From NCBI GenBank assembly GCA_002049455.2, contig KV918819.1, forward strand, positions 62,001-126,000: a DNA stretch of 64,000 bases, given 5' to 3'. This DNA comes from Porphyra umbilicalis (taxonomy: Eukaryota; Rhodophyta; Bangiophyceae; Bangiales; Bangiaceae). How positions within the stretch are numbered: position 1 is the first letter of the stretch; each line of letters begins with the position of its first letter. Below the pieces are notes generated by a model. The model was not told where the DNA came from. It searched no databases and saw only the letters and a program-made list of their open reading frames with translations. The position numbers were made by a program, and so were the translations under genes. This document shows positions 22,265-33,960 of this stretch, one piece after another.

Positions 22265-25200
22265 GGCACCCCCGTCGTCACGGCAAGCGCGTCGGCGTCG
22301 GCCCCACCCACGTCGGCCGTGGGCGGGTGGCACCACCGTGTCGTCGTCCGCGTCCGCCGCGGGGGGTGGTGCCGTGGGTGAGACCGCGCGTCCGCTGCCG
22401 CCGTCGCCGCTTCCCGCCACGCGCGCGTGGCCGTGGCGGCGCGCTCGCCGTCCGCGGTGCGCCGCTTCGTCCTTGTACAACCGGCGTGTGCTGTTGGAAG
22501 GTGCATGCGTCCCCGGTTGGGCGGTGCCGACACGCTGGATGGCGGGCTGTTTGACGGCGCGGGTGCGTCCCTGGTTGGGCCGGTGCCGACGCGCCTGGTC
22601 GCGGGTGAGTTTGGGCACACGGTGCGCGCGTCCGTGGTCGACAAGGCCCACAGCGAGTCGTTGGGGTGTCGGCCGCTGGTCCTGCGGCAGAGCCCGCGGG
22701 CGGAGCTTGCCCTTTGCGTCTGTCAGGCGCCGCATGCATCGTCACGACACTGTCGCTCCGGCCGCGCGGGGGCAAGCACCGGCCCCGGTTTCGGTATGCT
22801 CGTGGCGGCCTTGCCTGGCGTCCGCGGCACCGCGGATGCGACAGCCCGCAACTCGCGCAAGCACCCGTTGCCGCCCGGTCGGCGGCGGCCAACGTACTGT
22901 ACTGGATCCACGGACGCGCAGTTTTCTTGCGACCCATGGCCCTCACCCGCCGTCCGAGGCACGAACTCGGCGGGTGGCGTTTCTGTCGTCCCCGCGATTA
23001 CCAAGGCGGTTTTCTGCACTCCCAAGTCGACAGGCCAGCAGGTCGCCAGCCCGCCACGAGAAGACGCGCAGTTGGCGGACTGCCCCGGCTGAGGGGCAAG
23101 GTGAGGTCTCTTCGTGTCTGTGCGTCCCCCATCATGGTCGAGAATGATTCTCGACTGGCGGCGTGGCACCGGCTGGCGACGTCGCTTAGCAGCTCTGACT
23201 GTGAGTGCCACCCTCGCGGCGGGCCCAACCGTTTCTGTGGCCGACCTCAGCACTAAGTCTCTGTCAGGAGCGGGTCTGCGTCTCAGCGCCACGTTCGTCG
23301 ACTCGCTCCACCACGTGCCCGCCCTCAGGTGGCCCTGGATCTCACCGGACCGTCCGGAGGACGGTTGGCCAAGCCTTGTGTGGGTTCGACCCGTTTTCGC
23401 TCCAACCGTCGCCAAGTGATCGCCGCGTGTCATCTGTCTCATAGCTGAGTCGGGTTGACTCCAGCCAATCCGGTTGCCTGTCCGTCCAGACGGACGAAGT
23501 GCGTCTCACACCACACATCGTCGTCGAGGCTCCGATTCGTGCGGGGCCCCGACAGGCATCATCTCTGACAGTGCCGCAATGGGCTGTCGCCGTTCCGGCT
23601 GCAGCCAAGCTTGCAAGAACCAGCTGCGCGTCGGTCGCCACCCGTTGAGTCTGCATCAAGAGAGGAATCACTCGTTGTGAAAAACAACCGCTCCTACGAA
23701 GACAACCAACAAGGCTCGGGTGAGCCAGCGTGGCGATGCCCAATCTAGTGACACATCTCATGGTGTGACCCTCCATCAAGGCCCATGATGGGATCACGAA
23801 AGGCTGTCTGGTTTCTGGTCGTGGCTTGCTGTGAGACGCGTTGGCCTGGTCAGGGTCTGGCTTTGTTTTCCGTTCCTACATGCATATCTCGCTGTTGTAG
23901 AGCCGTATCGGAGCGTCCTCAGAATCGGCCTCTATGGCCCTGTGAGTGCGGACCACCCCCCCTGGCGATGCATCTGAGGGGGGTTCTGCAAGATGACAGT
24001 TTGGTTCAAATTTGACAGTTCGTGAAAGTGCCTCACGGGTTGTTCCCCACTCCCAGACCTGCTTCCGGGCTACCCATCCGGCAACAAGCTGGCGAGCAGC
24101 AAGCTGACGGGTGGCCAGAAGCGGGGCGCGAAGATCCGAGTGCCGGGGTGCCAGGAACTGGATGGTGGGTACAGGCGGTGGGAGGCTGTGCGGGGAGCGG
24201 CGCGCCGCGCGGCTACGCCGCGTGCTGTTCCAGCCGACCTGGTCAGCGCGGCGCGCGCACATCGCAGCGCCCAAAGCGGTAGAAGAGACGCTGTTGGCGG
24301 TATCGTCGTGTTCGAGACCGACCGACTCGACAGTGACTGGATGGGCAACGAAGAGCGGGGCGCCCACGCGATTGCACGGACTCATGGCGGGCTGCCGCTC
24401 CTTTCGGGGGCGCCACTCCAGGACGGGTGGTCGTCGATGCGATAGCCGTCGGCACCGGCCGACACGACGGCACCTGCTCGGGCCGCCAAACACCGTGGGG
24501 CGGCCTCCGTGGCGGCGGTCAGCTGCGCGTGCTACGTGCACCCCTCCATGGATCAACAGGACTGGTGCGACCACCTACGTGGCCTGGTGGTCCGCCGCTT
24601 CTGGTACCGCTGCCATTGACGCGTCCGCATCGTTTCTTCTCCGACGCAGGGGCGCCTGCTGTCAAGACGACGCCGCCTCTGGCACACCAGGCCGGTGGCG
24701 GCTGTGGGGAGCGGGGACGCTGTCGTCCCGTTGGCCTGTCCAAATAGCCGAGACGGGTCGACAAATTCAGACTCGGGGGGGGCCGCCCGCGGCGCCCGCG
24801 TCAGGGCGCTCGATGGAAGCGTCCGCGACACGATGCGCACCGTCTATGGGGTTGGAAGCGGTTGTGTTCCCGCACGTGTGGCACGCGGCTATGTCGTCGG
24901 CAGCTGTCGCCAGTGGCGGCGGCCGTCACGCGGCGGCTGCGGTGTAAGGAGTGTGACGCCTGGTCCGGGACCAGCCCCTCAGAGCGCGCCACAAGTCGTG
25001 CGAGCGTCACACATTCCCCGCCACGGGCCGAAGACGATTGCCGTACTTGTCCAGCGCGGGGCACCTCGGGATGTGTCCCAGCGCAAGCAACCGCAACAAA
25101 GGAGCATTCACGCGCCGTTGGAACCACGTTGGGCCAGCTGGCCAACTCTAGAGGGGTTCGGCGCCCTGTCCGCAGTCCAGTGGACACCATCTCGTGGCAC

Positions 25201-25970
25201 GCGCGCGATGGGAACAGTAGCGCATCACGCGATCGGCGTAAAGGGAGGGGCTGCCGCAGTGCCTCTGCTCTCGTCGCCCGCAGGCAAAGTGTCCCCACCG
25301 GCCCTCGTGAGGGCCCCCGCGTGACTCCCACCAATGGGCAAGGCGCTGGCCACAGCCTTGCGCGTGAGCCCACTCGACCATGCCAACGTCAGAAAAACAT
25401 GCAAGCTGGACGGGAGGAAATTCCGTTCAGAGTTTCGTTACTGCACAAGGCCTGAACAAGCGATTTCTTGTTTCAGTCCCGTCCAGGTGCACGGTCCCCA
25501 TCGCGAGTGGAAACGCAAGGCAGCTCACGAGATGCTGGTAGGGCCGCTGTGCACGATTAAGCCAGGGACGTTAAGACCTGCCTGCACCGGGCAGCAGCCA
25601 GGCGCCGGGCACCGGTGGCGGTTGCTGGTGCCGCGTTTTGTTCCTTTTTGGCTGTACGTGGCGCTGCGCCGCCCACAATGGCAACACCGCCTGCTCGTGC
25701 GCTGCAGAACTGATGGCGGCATGAAACGACTGACTGCGTCATTGTGGAGGCAGCGAATCAAAGAGGACACAAAGGACGACAAAAAACACTGCCCAGCGCT
25801 ACTCGCCGGGTTGTGGGTGGCACGCCCCTCACGCTCAATAAGGAAGGAGAAGGATACGGACACAGCTAAGAACACAACTTGCCGCTACCCCCTCCCCCCC
25901 TCCCTCCCCACCGCCCTTACAACAATAGACGAGCCAGCAGAGCCGTGAGCACCGGGCCACCGTCATCCGC
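22265..25970. other. Long stretch of unresolved DNA
   Basis: No supported gene over 3.7 kb. Open frames of 100-280 codons occur on both strands but overlap, and none shows a recognisable domain. A plus-strand frame near 24862-25455 has several Cys pairs (RLRCKECDAWSG, DDCRTCPARG) that could bind zinc, but the opposite strand is also open. A perfect short palindrome, gtcgagaatgattctcgac, lies near 23133-23151. GC is lower than in the gene islands on either side. Decayed transposon sequence is the likeliest content. Confidence 0.4.
25406..25486. repeat. Inverted repeat with ctggacggga arms
   Basis: ctggacggga (25406-25415) is the exact reverse complement of tcccgtccag (25477-25486). Almost the same arms recur at 28366-28431. 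Confidence 0.75.
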
Positions 25971-26285
25971 TTACTCCGACCCATACGCCGCACGGTGCGC
26001 CGCGTCCTGGGCAGCGCGCAGGACGACCCTCTCGGCTGCGCTTCCGAGCCACGCCGAGCGGTACGCGCCGGGTGCCTCCTCCTCGTCGTCGTCATTGTCG
26101 GCTTCTGGCTCGTCGCCACCATTACCGCGCGCCGGAAGCTCCTGCTCGTTGCCGTCGAACAGCTCCTCGCCCATCTCCGCGTTCCAGTCGTCGTCACCGC
26201 CACCGGCATCTCCATCGCCACTCCCGCCGTCGTAGTCGCCGACGGGATGCAGGTTTTCATTTCCCACGCCACCGTCGTACGAGAG
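25971..26285 (-). CDS. Acidic C-terminal exon of an unrecognised protein
   Basis: Minus-strand frame reading YDGGVGNENLHPVGDYDGG, DDDWNAEMGEELFDGNEQEL, a run of Asp/Glu, then YRSAWLGSAAERVVLRAAQD and AAYGSE before a stop at 25971. The very acidic block followed by a neutral helix-like end looks like real protein. The frame upstream turns into T-rich, intron-like sequence near 26290-26330. I found no clear acceptor, so the exon start is approximate and the rest of the gene is not identified. Confidence 0.35.
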   Translation of the reverse strand, partial: LSYDGGVGNENLHPVGDYDGGSGDGDAGGGDDDWNAEMGEELFDGNEQELPARGNGGDEPEADNDDDEEEAPGAYRSAWLGSAAERVVLRAAQDAAHRAAYGSE

Positions 26286-27124
26286 GGCGGTGGGGGGGGG
26301 TATGCAAAAAAGAGTGGTAATGGAGACACAGACAGATGTACGAGAGCGACCCATTGCAGAAATGTAAGCATCACTGGCAATGGCCACCGCACCGCACGGT
26401 ATCCAGAGGCTCCGTGGGACCAGGCTCTCTCCACATGTTGCAAGCACATCCCCGATAGTCGGACTCCACAGGAAGCAGACAAACCGTGCTCGGATGATGA
26501 CAGGTGCCAGTCGTCGTTGGCGACTGCATGTCCGAGGGCAAAGCGGCGGGCAAAAAGTCCGACATGGGGGGGGGGGGGCGGGAGGGTCGAGAGAGTTAAA
26601 GGCAAAACATAGCGGCAGGCGGGGGTGGACGGTGCGCACGAACCAGCATGACCAGGTACGACGTGCCGGTGAAATCGCACGGGCAGGAGCATGACCAGGC
26701 GGCAACGGAGACCAACTCGTGCAAAAACTGAGAGCTCGCCACAAATACAGGCACACACAAAGTTGATGGCCCAGGCTACAATCAAAATTGAATGGCTCGC
26801 ATTGGCTGATGTCAAAGTGGCCAGCTGTGGCCGACCCGGACAGGTCGCAATCGGCTTCAGAATTATTTGGGGCTTCTCGACAACAGAGGATCAAGTCGCG
26901 CAGAATTGGATTGTGTGCTCGTGTCATGTGGTGTCAAACCTTGCAAACACTACCGCAAGGCACAGCGGCCTCACACACCGAGTAACGATAACCGCGTCGC
27001 AACACACCATCACCGCGTCCTCTTTGTAGCCCTCTCGGCTTTGCTCTGGCATTACGCGGGCGGGACTGCGACTGCCGGCGCTTCTGGCTGCCCTCTATTC
27101 GGCGCGGTCCTCGTTGTCCCCTCG
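26286..27124. other. Intergenic DNA without a supported gene
   Basis: Apart from a 12-G run near 26568-26579, nothing stands out. The segment 26700-26900 has near-neutral GC and no coding signal. Confidence 0.45.
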
Positions 27125-27625
27125 TGTCAGCTGGTTGCGTGGCGGGCCGCCGTAGATCACTGCCGTCGTTGTGGCCACCTGGGTGTCGTTGTCGTTTGCG
27201 GAGGCAACGACTCGCGGCGCTGTCGTCGCCGCTGCCGCATGCGGCCTTGTTGCGTGGCGGGCGTACGTCACCGCCGGCGAGGTGGTCGCCTGGTTGTCGG
27301 CGTTTGCGGCGGCGGCGTGGGGCGGGGACGGTGTCTGTGTGGCGGGTGCCCTCGCAGCTACGGGGCAACCGATGCCGTCGGCGCCGCGGCCGCATGCGGC
27401 CTTGTTGCGCGGCGGACGGTGTCGCGTCACCGTCGACGTAGTGGTCGCCTGGCTGTCGGCGTTTGCGGCGTCGGCGTGGGCGCATGCGATGGCTGGGTGG
27501 CGGGTCCCCTTGCAGGTCTGGGTGGGGGGCGGGTGGGGTCGTCGCCGCTGCCGCATGCGGCATTGTTGCGTGGCGGGCGGTTTTGCGTCATCACCACGGT
27601 GGTGGTCGTCCGGCTGTCGGCGGTT
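27125..27625. repeat. Degenerate tandem repeat, units of 115-161 bp
   Basis: The block ttgcgtggcggg recurs at 27135, 27250, 27405 (ttgcgcggcggacgg) and 27566. The last three are preceded by gccgcatgcggc, itself a palindrome. Between blocks, gtggtcgcctggttgtcggc-like sequence also repeats. Long frames through the array follow from the repetition. Confidence 0.75.
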
Positions 27626-28224
27626 TGAGGCCGTGCAGGGGGGGGGGGGGGGGGGGAGAAGAGGTGGGAGGGAGGTGTATGTTGGGGTGGTTTCTTCATG
27701 TCTATGTCGGTGTGCGTGTCAACATATAGCCTTTTGTTCTTCTTGCATGTTTGTCTGGCGGCCTTTCCTTCCGCCCTTTTGTGCTCCCCCTGCCACGACG
27801 GTGTCATTCTGTCTGTGGTTTTCTTCTGGGCGTTCGCTCTGCCAACCCCGAGCCTGTCACCTGCCCCACCACTGCAAACAGTGCCATCTGTTGCAGGCGC
27901 TCACAGTAGTCGGCATGCAGTCGGTGGTCAAAAAGGGCCTTTGATTTCCCCGGGGGAGTGGGCAGCCAGCTGCCGCGTCCCGACGTGGGCGCCGCTGCGA
28001 CGGTGGTCCAGACCCGCCATTGAAGAAACAACCCAATGGTGCTCGTGCGGGTGGGCGGGCAGAGTATCCACGTGGGTAGGCCGGGAGTCGCCTTCTCCGC
28101 GCACCGCAGCGACGGCTCCAATCCGTCTCCGCTCCCTTGAACTGCGTGCCCGTGAAGAGGGCCAGCAGATCAAGACCCGAGAGGCGTGCTCATCGATCAT
28201 CTATAAGGCGTGATCCTCAGAATT
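27626..28224. other. Intergenic DNA without a supported gene
   Basis: Begins with a long G run (about 27638-27656). A plus-strand frame (27698-28213) starts with hydrophobic residues but has no recognisable domain and is not supported otherwise. Confidence 0.4.
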
Positions 28225-28936
28225 AAGCCTCTGATTGGCCGATACTAGCACTGAGCTAGTGTTCGCAACCGGGTGCTGAAAGAATGAAAAACAGAGCCTG
28301 GCAACCCAGCCCTGACCGGGAGTCGCTTTTGTCCAGGGGTTTGTTTTGTTGTTACTGCACAACACCTTGGACGGGAGATCGCTCGCTCAGGGCAACCGAC
28401 AAGGACACTCCCGTTCAGACTCCCGTCCAAGTGCACACTGTTCTGACGAGGCCAACAAACGTTGACGCAACCCGGTGGTGCCCACCGCCGACCCACGTGG
28501 GCCAATACATGGGGCCAGTGTGGCTCCGGCCCAGCCCGAGCGCGCGCCGCCGCGCCCGCCCGCTGTACGTGCGCCGGTCAGCGGTTGCGCCGTCGGTGGC
28601 CCCTGCCGTCGGCAGCAAGTGCACGCGGCGCACAGTTGGGGCGCGACGCACGCTCGGGAGCGCGCACCCGCCTCTGCCTCGCGCTGTGGTGTTTGAACCT
28701 TGTCCTCCCTCAAGAGGAGCAATCGTCCGATTTGACCCCACAACGTTTTGCGATGGTCGTCGATGCGGCTCGCAACCCACAAGGAAAAGATGAGATATTC
28801 AACAGAGTTTTCTGTCGCGGCCAATCGCGCGCAATCTGGACCCAATATCTCCCGCGACCCAACGCTACAGTACTGATCGTCACACTAGACCATTCGTTTC
28901 CCATACCGGCTTCGTAAGAGAACCAATCAGAGGCTT
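28225..28936. mobile_element. Possible short inverted-repeat element (712 bp)
   Basis: aagcctctgattgg (28225-28238) is the exact reverse complement of ccaatcagaggctt (28923-28936). TTA lies next to the left end and close to the right end, which would suit a PIF/Harbinger-type target site, but the match is loose. Inside is a second inverted repeat, cttggacgggag (28366-28377) with ctcccgtccaag (28420-28431). No coding frame is supported. Confidence 0.5.
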
Positions 28937-29432
28937 CTTACAATCACGAATTGGAAGCCAACTCACATCCACAGCGATGTGCCCGTGTGCGCCTCTCAGT
29001 CGACCTATATCAGAAGGGGTCTGTAAGCTCATCCCTCGCAGCGGATGGCTGACAGTGAGGATATTCTTGCACTCATAGCCTACGGACCGTATATCCTTCC
29101 GACTTGGTACGTCCCGCCGCACAATCTTGCGTGGCCGCAAGACCTTGCTTTGTTGGCGCGTGACAATGAGCCCTGACGCAGTTTTTCCCTGTACGGAACC
29201 CGCACAGTCACGTGCGTCACGTCGAGACGCTTCCGACGGTGTAGAGTAAGGTCGCGGAAATGGACGCGACAAGCACATCAGCCAATTTGCGTAAAAGCCT
29301 GGGGTCATGACCTTGTGAATTGGGTATCTGCAAGGTTTTACGGAACCAAACCAGACCCAACCGTTAATTGCCGGAGGGCACGGTTGGCAATGAGCACCGC
29401 AGCGCCTCGGCCGCGACGGGTCTGGCCTGGTC
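28937..29432. other. Intergenic DNA without a supported gene
   Basis: Moderate-GC sequence with no domain or repeat that I can name. It leads into the GC-rich block at 29.4 kb. Confidence 0.4.
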
Positions 29433-30429
29433 TTGTGCCTACCACCGCGTCCCCTCACCCCAACCGGCGGGCGTGCGCCGGTCGGGCCGTTGGGGGGGAA
29501 TGTCGACCCACTCAGCTGCGACACTACCCGGCGGCAGGCCACCACGAGCGGGGGAGGGGGCGGGGGGGAACCGGCTGACGCAGCCGCACGTCTGCTGACG
29601 GGCCGCCGCGTGCCGACGCCCGTTGCCCAGTGGCGCGTCGCGGGGGGCGCTGGGGCCCGAGGGGGGGGGGGGGGGGGGCTGGCGACAGCCGCCGCGTCGC
29701 GCGGCCGCTGCCGCAACCCCACCGCCCGTCCACGCGTCCGCCCACACGTGGGCGGGAGGCGACGCGGCGCCGCGCCGGCCGTCGATGGGGTGCGTGCGGC
29801 CGTCCCCGCCGGGGCGGCGCCGCCAGCTCGACCGCGGTGGGCGTTGGCGGGCGGCGGGGGGGGGAGGGGGAGCCGCCGCGCGCCACGCCGCGCGCCGACC
29901 GTCACTGTCAGCAGCGGCCGCCGCGCCACGCGGGGCGCGGCAAACAAAGCGCCCAAAAAGAAAGCGACACAGGCGCGGCGGTCATTGGGCCAGCACACCC
30001 CGCCTCGGTCGGCCGCGGCGCGCGCCGCCGGCGGCGGCGGGCCAACGGATCTGGGGTGGGCGGCCGGCCGCAACCCCACCCCCCCCCCCCCCTCACCGCG
30101 CGCGGCGGCGGCCGCGGGGCGGGCGCGGCGCGCGAGCGTCCCCCGCCCCCCCTCCTCGTGCCGGGCGCCGCCGCTCGCGGGCCGCGGCGGCCGCCTCTCC
30201 CCCCCCCGCCGCGCGTCGTCGGCGGGGCGGCGGCGCGCCCTCCCGCGAGCGGCCCGCCCCTGCGGCGGGCCCGCCCGCCCGGCGGACGAGAGCTGCGTGA
30301 GAGAGGGCGGGTGGCCCGCCCGCGGGCGCCCCCCAATGGCGGGCGCGTCGTCCCCCCCCGTAGGCGACCCGAGGCCACCCCCGCGGGCCGCCCGCGGGGT
30401 GTCGCGCCCGCCGCCGACGCGCGGGCGGG
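29433..30429 (+). other. GC-rich, gene-like block; exons not resolved
   Basis: Composition matches the coding islands, and a plus-strand frame stays open from 29433 (with AADAAARLLTGRRVPTPVAQ and ANKAPKKKATQARRSLGQH). The minus strand is open as well. No domain is recognisable. It may hold 5' exons of the frame at 30430-31587. Confidence 0.25.
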
Positions 30430-30846
30430 GTGGGAGGCGCCCGCCGCGCGGGAGCGGCGGCGGGGCGGGCGCCCAGAGGCGCCCGCGCCGGTGGGGGGCG
30501 GGGTGCGCCTCCCGCCGCGGGGGCCCCCCACCCCGCTCACGGCGCCGCCGCGGTGGTGCCATTGGCGGCCGCCGCGCTGACGGCGGGGGCGGCGGCCGCT
30601 GCGGTCAGGGCGGCTGACCAGGTCGGCCGCCACTTCCATGGCGGGGGGCGGCGGCGCCCAGCGGGGGCGCCTGTAGAATTTTTTGCGCGCGGCGCAGGGT
30701 GGACCGGCCGCCGCGGTCGGGCCCGACCGCGCGCTACGTGCGCGCCGGCCCGACGCGGGTGCCCCCGGCGAGCCACTCCCGCCGCGCCGACCCGGGTGGC
30801 GCCGCCGCCACCTCGGGGGCGGGGCGCGCCGAAACGCGCCAACGGT

Positions 30847-30879
<33 letters not shown>

Positions 30880-31587
30880 CAAAACGCCACCGAGGTGCGC
30901 CCAGGTCGGCAGCCCGCCGCCACTCACGCACGCCACCCACCTCGTCGGCCGACGCAACGCGCAGGCGGGCCTTCCCCCACCCACCCCCCCGCCGCCCCCT
31001 CCGCCTCCCACCATCAGCAGTGTCAATGCTCGAGGCGGCCCTCGGGGGCGACGCGCGGGGGCGCCCGGGGGGGGCCGCTTCCCCCCCCCCCGCGTCCGCC
31101 ACGCGGCAACAGCGGGCGGCCGGCGTGTGGCGACGCGCGGCAGCGGCGCATCGGCGAGGTCCCCGTGACCCCTCCCCGGGGCGGCGCGGCCGCCCCCCCC
31201 CCCCCCCCCCAGGCGGTGTCGGGGGGGCTGATCCCCACGCCGCCCACCCGCCGCCGCGTGTGGCCCCTCCGTTTGGCAGTGGCGTGGCGTGGCCACGCGG
31301 GCGGAGCCGTGGGCCACCGCCGCGTGCCACTGGCGGCGGAGAGGCGGGGGAAAGGAGGGGGGGAAGGAGGAGAGCAGACGCCGGGGGCGGGCCCCCGCGC
31401 TGACGCGGGCCCGCGCCGACCGCGCGCGACCGCGGCGGACAACGCGGCGGCGGCGGCGACACGGGGCGGCGCGGCCACCCGCCGGTCGGGCGGCGCGGCG
31501 CGGGCCGCCAGCGCTGCCGCCGCAGCCCTTCTTACGTGGCCCCAGCCGTGCCGGCGGGGGCGTGGGCGGTCGGTCAGCTTGAGCTAG
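30430..31587 (+). CDS. Hypothetical GC-rich protein or terminal exons, ends at 31587
   Basis: Unrecognised. The plus-strand frame is open from 30430 to a TAG at 31585-31587. Two acceptor-like sites lie inside: ccaccatcagcag ending at 31020, and a poly-C tract followed by cag ending at 31212. From 31213 the frame reads AVSGGLIPTPPTRRRVWPLR and later AAALLTWPQPCRRGRGRSVS, with nearly all codons ending in G or C. I regard 31213-31587 as the best-supported part, probably a last exon. A 29-G run at 30849-30877 lies in the middle and would sit more naturally in an intron. The stop is 242 bp upstream of the bZIP start, on the same strand. Confidence 0.3.
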
Positions 31588-31828
31588 CACGCGGCACTGT
31601 GGAGTCAGCTCGACGCCGCCCGCGTCGGGTCGTCTTCTCCCCCCGCGGATCCCCAACGGGACGCTCCCTCTACACCCTCTCACCCCCCCTCTGTTGCCGG
31701 CAGAGTTGTGGTGTGCGGTCGGGTGGTCAACGACCCCCCCCTTGCCAAGCAGCCACCGCGGTGCCCCACATCCCCCGCTGACGGCGGCTCGGCGGCACGG
31801 CGTCGGTGCCCGCCAGGCGCGCGCCACC

Positions 31829-31921
31829 ATGTACGTGGAGGAGTTGACCGGTGGCTGCTGGGACGACGACACGCTGATGGGGGCCCTGTCGGCCGGCGGG
31901 CCGGCCGGCGGCATCTCCCTT

Positions 31922-31954
<33 letters not shown>

Positions 31955-32065
31955 AATGACTGGGTGCCGGGCGTGTGGCCGCCGAGCCCCGGCGGCTGCC
32001 TGCTGCCGACACCCCCACCGCCGCCGCCGGTCGGTACCCCGTGGACGCCGCTGGTGTTTGGGGCG

Positions 32066-32100
<35 letters not shown>

Positions 32101-33836
32101 GGGCCCCCGTGGCGCCGCCGCCGCCGCCCGCGGCACCTACGTGACGATCACGCCCCGCATGTCGGCGGCGGCCGAGGTGGCGGCGGCGGCGGCGGCCGCC
32201 GCCGCCGCGGCGGGGCGTGGACCCCTCGACAGCCACCGGGGGCGGGGCGCCGAGCTGCCCGCGCCGCCGCTACCGTGGGCGGCCAGTGGGCTGCCGCCAC
32301 CCCCGCCGCACGCCCTCGATGACGCCTTCTTGCCCTCCGCCACAGGCCACGGCGAAGGCGGTTGGGCGGCCGCCTTTGGCGCCGAGCCGCCGCCGTACCG
32401 GCCCGCGGCGGCGGTGGCCGACGCGCCGACGCGGGCGTCGGCGCTCGGCTGGGCACCGTCGGCGCCGGGGCGCGGCGGCGGCGGTGGCAGCGGTGGCGGC
32501 GGCGGCGGCGGCGTGCACCTCGGTGACGGCCGGGGCGGCGCGCCGTCGGCGCGCCGTGACTCCCCCACCGGCTCCACCAACGCGTTGGCGGCGCCCTCCC
32601 ACGGGCTGTCGGGCCTGCGGGTGACGGCGGCGGCGGTCCGTGGCGGCAGCGGCGGCGGGGCGGTGACGAGCAACGGCGGCGGAGGCGGTGGCGACGGTGG
32701 CGGCGGGGGTGGCCACCGCGCCGGCAGCGGCCGGGGTGCGGTCGCCAGCGGCCACGGCATTGACGTGCGGCCGCCGCTACCGGCGGGCGCGGGCGGCGTG
32801 GACGCCGTCTCGTTGCACTCGCGCGAGGGTGCGACGAGCGCCGGCAGCGCCTGGGACCGCGGGTACAGCGACGGCGGGTCGGCGGGCAACGGCCGCAGCG
32901 GCGGCAGTGGGTGCGGCGGCAGTCGCGCCCGCCGCGCCCGCGGCGGCGGCGGCGGCGGCGGCTCGGCGGCGACGAGCCACGACGGCGGCCGCAGCGGGAG
33001 TGTGAACCCCCCCCCCCCCCTAAGCAGCAGCGGCACCCCCTCCGCGGCCGCCGCAGACGCATCCCCCGGCCTCCGCCGCGCGCTCGCCGCCAAGGAGCAC
33101 GCGCGCTCGTCGTACAAGGCGGCGCTTGCGGCGGACATGGAGCGGCGGGGCCAAGGCGACCGCTTCAAGCGCCGCCGCAAAGGCGACGCCTCGATTAGCG
33201 CGGCGGCCAAACACGAGCGGCGGCTGCTCAAAAACCAAGACTCGGCCGCCGCCGCCCGCCACGCGCACGACGTGTACGTGCGGACGCTGGAGGCGGGCGT
33301 CGCCGCCGCCGACGCAGAGGCCGACCGCCTCCGCGCCGCCATTGGGCGCGCGGCGGCGGACAATGCGGGGCTCGTGGGGGTCATTGGGCAGCTGCGGCAG
33401 CTCGTCGGGGGCGGGGGGGGGGGGGGGGCCGCCCCCTCGACCCCCACCCCGTCGGCGCCGCGGCGCCGCGGCGCCACGGCGGGGCGGGCAGCGCGGCGGC
33501 GGCGGCGGCGGCGGCGGCAGCAGCGGCGGCGGCGGCGGCGGCGGCGCCGTCGGTGGCCGCCTCGGCGCAGACGCACGCGGTCGGCGGCGGCGGCGGCGGC
33601 GGCGGCGGGGGGGGAGGGGGGACGGCCGCCGCGCCGAGGCGGCAACGGCGGCCGCCGCCGCCGCCGTGGCCGCCATGGCCGCCGCCGCCGACGCGGACGC
33701 GGCGGCGGCGGCGGGCGGGCGGCCGCCGCCGCCGGGCGGGGGTGGCGGCTGGGGCGCCCGCGGCGGCGCCGGGTGGGGCCCCCGCCCCGGCGACGCCGCG
33801 GCTGGCGGCCGGTCGAGGGGCGCCCGCGCGTGTTAG
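31829..33836 (+). CDS. bZIP transcription factor
   Basis: A nuclear DNA-binding protein. ATG at 31829 sits in gcgccaccATG, after a pyrimidine-rich leader, and opens MYVEELTGGCWDDDTLMGAL, an acidic start that could activate transcription. About 440 residues of Gly/Ala/Pro-rich sequence follow. The bZIP is near residues 455-520: basic region KHERRLLKNQDSAAAAR, with the invariant Asn and Arg nine residues apart (N-x7-R, SA inside), then heptad positions Leu, Ala, Leu, Ala, Leu, Leu spaced exactly seven (TLEAGVAA, DRLRAAIG, NAGLVGVIGQLRQL). After the zipper a G run at 33410-33428 and another near 33603-33617 each shift the open register; the frame that stays Ala-rich ends at the TAG at 33834. The two changes look like run-length errors. 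No intron is needed. Target genes cannot be told. Confidence 0.85.
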
Positions 33837-33960
33837 AGGGGAGGCGCGGGCGCGCGTGTTGGGGGAGGCGCGCGTGTTAGGGGAGGCGCGCGCGCGTGTG
33901 AGGGGAGGCGCGCGTGTTAGGGGAGGCGCGCGCGCGTGTGAGGGGAGGCGCGCGCGCGCG
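33837..33960. repeat. Short tandem repeat just downstream of the bZIP gene
   Basis: Alternating blocks gaggggaggcgcgcgtgtta and ggggaggcgcgcgcgcgtgt repeat with a period of about 37-38 bp, starting right after the bZIP stop codon. It would lie in the 3' untranslated region. Confidence 0.8.

Noticed and set aside
28880-30562. Minus-strand open frame of 560 codons
   Set aside because: Crosses from GC-rich island into moderate-GC DNA without any change a gene would show; no domain or recognisable motif.
29908-32136. Minus-strand open frame of 742 codons
   Set aside because: Arg/Pro-rich throughout and antisense to the start of the bZIP gene; no domain and no ordinary protein segment of useful length.
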